NCBI GenBank assembly: GCA_000733415.1
Contig: KL662191.1
Span: 3,562,867 to 3,626,866, forward strand
DNA: 64,000 bases
Source of the DNA: [Leptolyngbya] sp. JSC-1
GTDB taxonomy: Bacteria > Cyanobacteriota > Cyanobacteriia > Elainellales > Elainellaceae
Direction: 5' to 3'
Under the pieces are notes generated by a model. It made no database searches, was not told the DNA's origin, and saw only the letters and a list, made by a program, of their open reading frames with translations. Shown here piece by piece: positions 59,600 to 64,000 of the stretch. Made by a program: the position numbers and the translations under genes. Within the stretch, counting starts at the first letter, position 1; each line of letters starts with the position of its first letter.

Positions 59600-60775
59600 A
59601 TGCTCAATCCCAATCTGGATGAAGTCCAGTTAAGTAAAGACGACTACGAACGCTATTCTCGTCACCTGATCCTGCCAGAGGTCGGGGTAGATGGACAAAA
59701 ACGCTTGAAAGCGGCCAGTGTGCTCTGTATCGGCACCGGGGGATTAGGTTCGCCCTTGTTGCTCTATCTAGCAGCGGCTGGAATCGGACGGATCGGCATC
59801 GTTGATTTTGATGTAGTGGATACGTCTAACCTGCAACGGCAGGTGATTCACGGCACCTCCTGGGTGGGGAAACCCAAGATTCAGTCTGCCAAAGATCGCA
59901 TCTTGGAAATCAACCCCTATTGTCAGATAGACCTCTACGAAACGCGCCTGAGTTCGGAAAACGCACTGAGTATCGTCGAACCCTACGACATTGTGGTAGA
60001 CGGCACCGACAATTTCCCCACCCGCTATCTGGTCAACGATGCCTGCGTGCTGCTGAACAAGCCGAACGTCTACGGCTCAATCTTCCGGTTTGAGGGGCAG
60101 GCCACAGTGTTCAACTACGAAGGCGGCCCCAACTACCGCGACTTGTATCCCGAACCGCCCCCGCCGGGACTGGTGCCCTCCTGTGCTGAAGGCGGCGTGC
60201 TGGGGATTCTACCGGGGATCATCGGCGTGATTCAGGCTACCGAAACCGTAAAGATTATTCTGGGCACCGGGCAAACCCTGAGCGGACGCCTGCTGCTCTA
60301 TAATGCGCTTAACATGAGCTTCCGGGAGCTAAAACTGCGCCCGAATCCGGAACGTCCGGTGATCGACAAGCTGATTGACTACGAAGAATTCTGCGGGATT
60401 CCGCAAGCCAAAGCAGCCGAGGCCCAACAGCAGTTCAATATGGAAGAAATCACAGTTCAACAGCTCAAACAAATCCTCGACAACGGCGCAGACGACTACG
60501 TACTGCTCGATGTCCGCAATCCAAACGAATACGAGATCGCCAAAATTCCCGGCTCGGTGCTGGTGCCCCTGCCCGATATCGAAAACGGCGATGGGGTTGC
60601 CAAAGTACAGGAGCTGCTCAACGGCCACAAACTGATTGTCCACTGCAAAATGGGTGGACGCTCGGCTAAGGCGATCGGCATCCTGAAGGAAAAGGCGGGC
60701 ATCGACGGCATCAACGTCAAAGGCGGCATCAACGCCTGGAGCCAGGAAGTCGATCCGTCGGTACCGCAGTACTAG
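59600..60775 (+). CDS. moeB: molybdopterin-synthase adenylyltransferase MoeB with rhodanese domain
   Basis: The 391-residue protein fuses an E1-like adenylyltransferase to a rhodanese. The MoeB part has YSRHLILPEVGVDGQKRLKAASV, the nucleotide loop CIGTGGLGSPLLL and the acyl-acceptor region VPSCAEGGVLGILPG, and the crossover FCGIPQ. The C-terminal rhodanese has the active-site loop HCKMGGRSAKA with C349. Such fusions activate a MoaD- or ThiS-type sulfur carrier and give it sulfur. The zinc CxxC pairs of E. coli MoeB are absent. The ATG is at 59600. Carrier genes are not beside it; the M67 and retropepsin-like proteases lie just upstream on the same strand. Confidence 0.94.
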   Translation: MLNPNLDEVQLSKDDYERYSRHLILPEVGVDGQKRLKAASVLCIGTGGLGSPLLLYLAAAGIGRIGIVDFDVVDTSNLQRQVIHGTSWVGKPKIQSAKDRILEINPYCQIDLYETRLSSENALSIVEPYDIVVDGTDNFPTRYLVNDACVLLNKPNVYGSIFRFEGQATVFNYEGGPNYRDLYPEPPPPGLVPSCAEGGVLGILPGIIGVIQATETVKIILGTGQTLSGRLLLYNALNMSFRELKLRPNPERPVIDKLIDYEEFCGIPQAKAAEAQQQFNMEEITVQQLKQILDNGADDYVLLDVRNPNEYEIAKIPGSVLVPLPDIENGDGVAKVQELLNGHKLIVHCKMGGRSAKAIGILKEKAGIDGINVKGGINAWSQEVDPSVPQY

Positions 60776-60800
60776 GCACGGCAACTAGGTGGTAGCCCCC

Positions 60801-61023
60801 TCAATCCCCCTTTCTGGGATGCCCGTTAGGGCTATATCATGGGGGACTTTGAAAGTCCGGTTCCACCCAGAATTGGCTACGGTATACACACCAGTCGAAG
60901 ATCCCCCCTACTCCCCTTACCCAAAGGGAGGAACCGTAGGCGAAGCCCATACCAAACCGGGATTGAAGTCCCCCTTATCAAGGGGGATTATAACCCTGCG
61001 GGCATCTCAGAAAAGGGGGATCA
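60801..61023. mobile_element. MITE-like element with inverted dispersed-repeat ends
   Basis: The region starts with the dispersed repeat (60802-60838) and ends with an inverted copy of the same repeat (60984-61023), giving imperfect inverted ends of about 38 bp around an interior of about 145 bp. gggggacttt after the left end matches aagtccccc before the right end. No transposase is encoded. The interior carries the words ccccttacccaaaggg and aagcccata but nothing coding. The same end repeat occurs singly at 15836 and 32110. Target-site duplication was not established. Confidence 0.6.
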
Positions 61024-61136
61024 AACCCTTACATTGAGTCGCAATCGAGATCTGTGTACACGGTAGGAATTGGAGGGAGCAGTTATCCGCCTATTCAGCA
61101 ACGCCTAGGATCGGTTCAATCTGCCCCGATTCACAG

Positions 61137-62417
61137 TCAAGCAGGTGTAGTCTCTGAACGCACCTGCTTTTGTGTCAGCGAGTATAGCCCAGCTAATACA
61201 ACCCAGTTAGTGGCGTTAATCCGGGCATCGTAGAAAGTGACATCGAACAACGCAAAGGCAACACAGCTGGCAAACGAGAGTAGATAGGCGAGGAGAATCG
61301 CTCGGTTCGTGGGGTCGTCTGACCAAGCTCCAAGCTGCCGCACGGCTCGATAGCAAATTCTGCCGACGAACAGCGTGACCAACAGCATTACCGGAATGCC
61401 AGCCTCAACCGCTAGCAGCAGCCAAAAATTGTGGGGATGGGCCACAAAGTCATAGTCTGGAATCAAACCGGGCGGGTATTCCAGCTTATAGTTACCCAAC
61501 CCCCAGCCGAGAAGAGGACGCTGTCTCAGCAAGCCCAGAGCAAACCGCCAAACCCCAACCCGCGGATCGTCCGCCCAATCGGCCACAGCCAGCGAGCGTC
61601 CGCCAATCCCAAACCAGGCTGCTCCCGCCACCAGAGCCGCGACTCCTACCAATCCGGCAATCAAAATCACACGACTCGCTTGGGTAAACAGGCTAAACAC
61701 CAGCAGCTGACCGACTGCCACCAGTAACCCATTGCGCGAGCCAGAGGCAAAGATCCCCAGCAAACATGAGAAAGTGCCAATGTAGAGCAGAACCATTTGC
61801 CATTTCGGCAGTAGAGGCGGCTGTTTTGCCAGCGAACCTTCTAACATCGAACTTTGGCGGCGCTGCCAGGAGTAATAGAGAATCAGCCCCAGCCCCAAGC
61901 CCAGCACCAGCACCAGATAGCTGGCCAGCGCATTCGGATGACCAAACATCACCATGGCTCGACCGGCATGGGGACGCGCTCGATACCAACGCGATAAGGC
62001 AGTCCGCCGCAGCCAGCGAGGAATTCCTTCCGCCCGCAGCACATATTCCAGCATGGCCAGCAGGTTGATCGGAATCGTAGCAATCACCATATCAGTGGCG
62101 AGTCGGGCTAGTGGCTCAACTCCCTTCAGCAGATAGGGCAACACCGAAAACAGCAGCAGATAGGGCAGAAAGTTAGCTAATTGCAAAAACGCTTCGGCCC
62201 GATTCGCGGCAAACAAACAGCTCAGCAGCAGTAGTCCCGTGATCAGCAGCAGCAAATTGCGAGTTGGGCGGTCCAATGCTGACTGGCGAAACTTGGCATA
62301 GAGCAACCCGATTACCGCAATCAATCCGGGAAAGACGGCAAAGTAGAAGTAGGGCAAGCTGACAAAACTGAAGCGAAACAATCGCCAGATAAAAGAGAGG
62401 GAGCGAAGCGTTTGCAT
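61137..62417 (-). CDS. O-antigen ligase family membrane protein
   Basis: The 426-residue protein has about ten to twelve hydrophobic helices and the WaaL/IctB-type loop: LLGWGLGNYKLEYPPG and HPHNFWLLLAVEAGIP contain the conserved Arg/Gly and His residues of the family. GSRNGLLVAVGQLLVF is also typical. O-antigen ligases join surface polysaccharides to lipid A core or other acceptors; in cyanobacteria the family includes IctB. The ATG at 62417 is used; a TTG at 62477 would extend it. A duplicated taaaagaaacctgg lies at about 62448-62474, outside the chosen gene. It stands alone. Confidence 0.9.
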   Translation of the reverse strand: MQTLRSLSFIWRLFRFSFVSLPYFYFAVFPGLIAVIGLLYAKFRQSALDRPTRNLLLLITGLLLLSCLFAANRAEAFLQLANFLPYLLLFSVLPYLLKGVEPLARLATDMVIATIPINLLAMLEYVLRAEGIPRWLRRTALSRWYRARPHAGRAMVMFGHPNALASYLVLVLGLGLGLILYYSWQRRQSSMLEGSLAKQPPLLPKWQMVLLYIGTFSCLLGIFASGSRNGLLVAVGQLLVFSLFTQASRVILIAGLVGVAALVAGAAWFGIGGRSLAVADWADDPRVGVWRFALGLLRQRPLLGWGLGNYKLEYPPGLIPDYDFVAHPHNFWLLLAVEAGIPVMLLVTLFVGRICYRAVRQLGAWSDDPTNRAILLAYLLSFASCVAFALFDVTFYDARINATNWVVLAGLYSLTQKQVRSETTPA

Positions 62418-62492
62418 GATGGAGATTCGGAGGACTGCTTCAGTGTAAAAGAAACCTGGTAAAAGAAACCTGGCCAATGGTGTTATGCGGCG

Positions 62493-62840
62493 TCACTCAG
62501 GCACCTCTACTCGGTCTCCCTGCGCTTTAGGAGCAGAGATTACCAAAAACATAACACTTGAGTCAGAACAGTTACGGAACTGGTGTAGTACTCCCGGTGG
62601 AATTTCGATTCCTTGTCGCGCTTGCAGTGTTATGGTAGCGCCATCCACTTCCATGACGGCTTCCCCCTGCAAGATGTAAAAGAACTGACGCGAGCGCTGA
62701 TGATAGTGACGCTGTTCCTGCTCTCCGGGGAGAACCCTTTCTTCAATCACGCTCAAATCTTCACGGTTCAGCAAGTGCCATCCGTCGCAGCCCTGTCCCC
62801 ATACATAATGTTCAGCTGTTATTGTATCGATCTTTTGCAT
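62493..62840 (-). CDS. cupin domain protein
   Basis: The 115-residue protein is a single-cupin barrel. The metal-binding pattern is seen in RVLPGEQEQRHYHQRSRQFFYILQG, with Glu and two His in the first motif, and GIEIPPGVLHQFRNCS, with a His in the second. DGWHLLNREDLSVIEERVLP is the family start. Such small cupins are often isomerases, sugar-nucleotide enzymes or sensors of unknown substrate. The ATG is at 62840. It is followed by the O-antigen ligase gene, on the same strand, with a gap of about 75 bp. Confidence 0.9.
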   Translation of the reverse strand: MQKIDTITAEHYVWGQGCDGWHLLNREDLSVIEERVLPGEQEQRHYHQRSRQFFYILQGEAVMEVDGATITLQARQGIEIPPGVLHQFRNCSDSSVMFLVISAPKAQGDRVEVPE

Positions 62841-62937
62841 TTTGGTTCAGCAATTTCTACTCAAGATTGCTAAGGCGTTGCCGAGCTGCCCATATTTCGA
62901 CTACTACTCTCCTGTTCATTCTAAGATGATGAAATGA

Positions 62938-63621
62938 TTATTGATTTAACCGCTGTATGAATGCAGTATGTTCAGATGATTGCAATCCTGCTTGCAAAAC
63001 TTCCAGTACCTGTTGCATGTTGCCAGTTAATAACTCTGTACTCGCTAACCGTAGCCCTGGAAATACCCGGCTGCATAAGATTCCTGTCGCATCTATCGGT
63101 AATTCTACATATTCTCCTTGCTCCAGAACAAACCAACTTAGTGTTTGGTCGAGCACTTGCCAAACGATATACTCCTGCACACCATTACGACGGTACACCT
63201 GTTTTTTAGCATGTAGGTCAATCGCTGCACTGCTAGCGGCAATTTCCACAATTAGCTCAGGTGCCCCTTCAATGTAGTCATCATCGCTCAATCGGGCTTG
63301 ACCTCCGACTGCTGGGTCGATCAGCAAAACAGCATCAGGCTGTGGTTCGTTGTCTAGGTCAAGCCGCACGGTTGGATTGTCGCCCAATAACACGCTAGGA
63401 GTCGCCGTTGCGTAGGTAAATAACCAGCCAATCATCCAACCATGCGGTTGACCGTGGCTTCTAAACCGCAGCGCAGCAGGCATGTAGACAATTCCTTCAA
63501 TCAATTCGGCTTTTTTGAGGTTGGGCATTGCGGCATAGCGTCGCTCGAATTCATAGCGGTTCAACCGATCGCCATTTTCGAGCGGAGGAATGGTCAAGCG
63601 TTGGACCGGAGGTTTAACCAT
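62938..63621 (-). CDS. Uma2 family endonuclease, intact second copy
   Basis: The 227-residue protein is a close paralogue of the one at 57654, sharing PPLENGDRL, EFERRYAAMPNLKKAELIEG, GDNPTVRLDL, DDYIEGAPEL and VQEYIVWQVLDQ in the same order. The nuclease positions are the Asp of PQPDAVLLI, the Glu of ELIVEIAASS and the Lys of LHAKKQVY. The ATG is at 63621. It is divergent from a decayed NACHT fragment at the edge. The C-terminus EHTAFIQRLNQ is again like that of the other copy. It is intact and may be active. Confidence 0.93.
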   Translation of the reverse strand: MVKPPVQRLTIPPLENGDRLNRYEFERRYAAMPNLKKAELIEGIVYMPAALRFRSHGQPHGWMIGWLFTYATATPSVLLGDNPTVRLDLDNEPQPDAVLLIDPAVGGQARLSDDDYIEGAPELIVEIAASSAAIDLHAKKQVYRRNGVQEYIVWQVLDQTLSWFVLEQGEYVELPIDATGILCSRVFPGLRLASTELLTGNMQQVLEVLQAGLQSSEHTAFIQRLNQ

Positions 63622-63711
63622 AGCTAGCTGAGAATAGACCTATGCTCATTCTATTGAAGCGATTGGTATTTGGAGCAACGGCGATCTGAGTGCACCGTTA
63701 TATCAACCGTT

Positions 63712-64000
63712 ATGATGATTGATTTGCTTCAGCTTACGTTGGAAAGTCGAGGACTGCAGCTAGAGCAATCGGTACTTTTAGAGTTGCTCACGAAAGGGAA
63801 ATTTTTACTGCTGTTTGATGGCGTGAATGAGTTGCCAAATGATGCGGCCCTGAAAGAGCTAACCGAACTGCAACAGCGCTATCGCCAAACCTCAATGATT
63901 TTCACAACCCGCACCCTCAGCGTGGGCAGCGATTTGGGCATTGAGAATACGAGATCGAGCAAACGCTTTTACCATCTCAGCCTGTTGCGGACGGTCGTAC
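63712..64000 (+). pseudogene. decayed NACHT-domain fragment (runs off the window)
   Basis: The frame from the ATG at 63712 reads DLLQLTLESRGLQLEQSVL, then GKFLLLFDGVNELPNDAALKEL (NACHT Walker B and following), then SMIFTTRTLSVGSDLGIE. These are the second half of a NACHT NTPase of the cyanobacterial HEAT/NACHT kind; the Walker A segment that should precede is not found upstream. After DLGIE (about 63945) the expected EIEQTLLPSQ-type continuation is in another frame, which suggests a frameshift. The rest lies outside the window. It is either a remnant or a gene with a very unusual N-terminus. Confidence 0.68.

Overview
The window is chromosomal DNA from a cyanobacterium, most like a filamentous non-heterocystous Leptolyngbya-type strain; that placement is an inference from gene content, not a database match. 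The cyanobacterial markers are the division protein Ftn2/ZipN, the NDH-1 biogenesis factor CRR7, a Cph1 phytochrome with its Rcp1 regulator, a DUF1517 protein, several Uma2 nuclease-fold genes and short interspersed repeats. Base composition is fairly even and there is no prophage, CRISPR array or transposase gene. Most genes are housekeeping or envelope genes in short runs on both strands.

Layout. 0.1-9 kb: a broken Uma2 gene, a Na+/H+ antiporter, rlmN overlapping a zinc-ribbon gene tail to tail, a divergent SpoIIM / membrane protein / RDD set, and a pdhA-crr7 pair. 9.9-20 kb: ftn2, sppA, aroH, gdhA (meeting aroH at a hairpin made from both stop codons), a Ca2+-type P-ATPase and recF. 20-31 kb: exbD, a Pho-box-like site and pstS, a TonB-like proline-rich protein, an L,D-transpeptidase, a DUF1089 protein, threonine aldolase, a membrane-protein run (DUF4870, EI24, TSUP), def, mobA, a second broken Uma2 gene and a GHL10-type hydrolase. 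32-40 kb: rsmH, the wreck of a histidine kinase beside an intact response regulator, then the tightly coupled cph1-rcp1-hybrid kinase operon and tRNA-Val(CAC). 40-50 kb: cysK, a [2Fe-2S] protein, an HNOBA-PAS-PAS-GGDEF-EAL c-di-GMP protein, mgtE, a HAD phosphatase, a DUF1517 protein and a RecB-like nuclease. 50-64 kb: a large DUF1574/SGNH protein, an orphan peptide-type ABC permease, folP, dienelactone hydrolase, Uma2, a JAMM peptidase, a retropepsin-like protease, MoeB-rhodanese, a MITE-like repeat, an O-antigen-ligase family protein, a cupin, another Uma2 and a decayed NACHT fragment at the edge.

The most notable points are: the light-sensing phosphorelay operon beside a decayed kinase/regulator locus; the Pho-box-like triple repeat before pstS; the M67/retropepsin/MoeB-rhodanese neighbourhood; the HNOBA sensor domain on a c-di-GMP enzyme; four Uma2 loci of which two are broken; and a dispersed repeat of about 38 bp that in one place forms the inverted ends of a MITE-like unit. 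I saw no clearly new multi-gene defence or mobile system.
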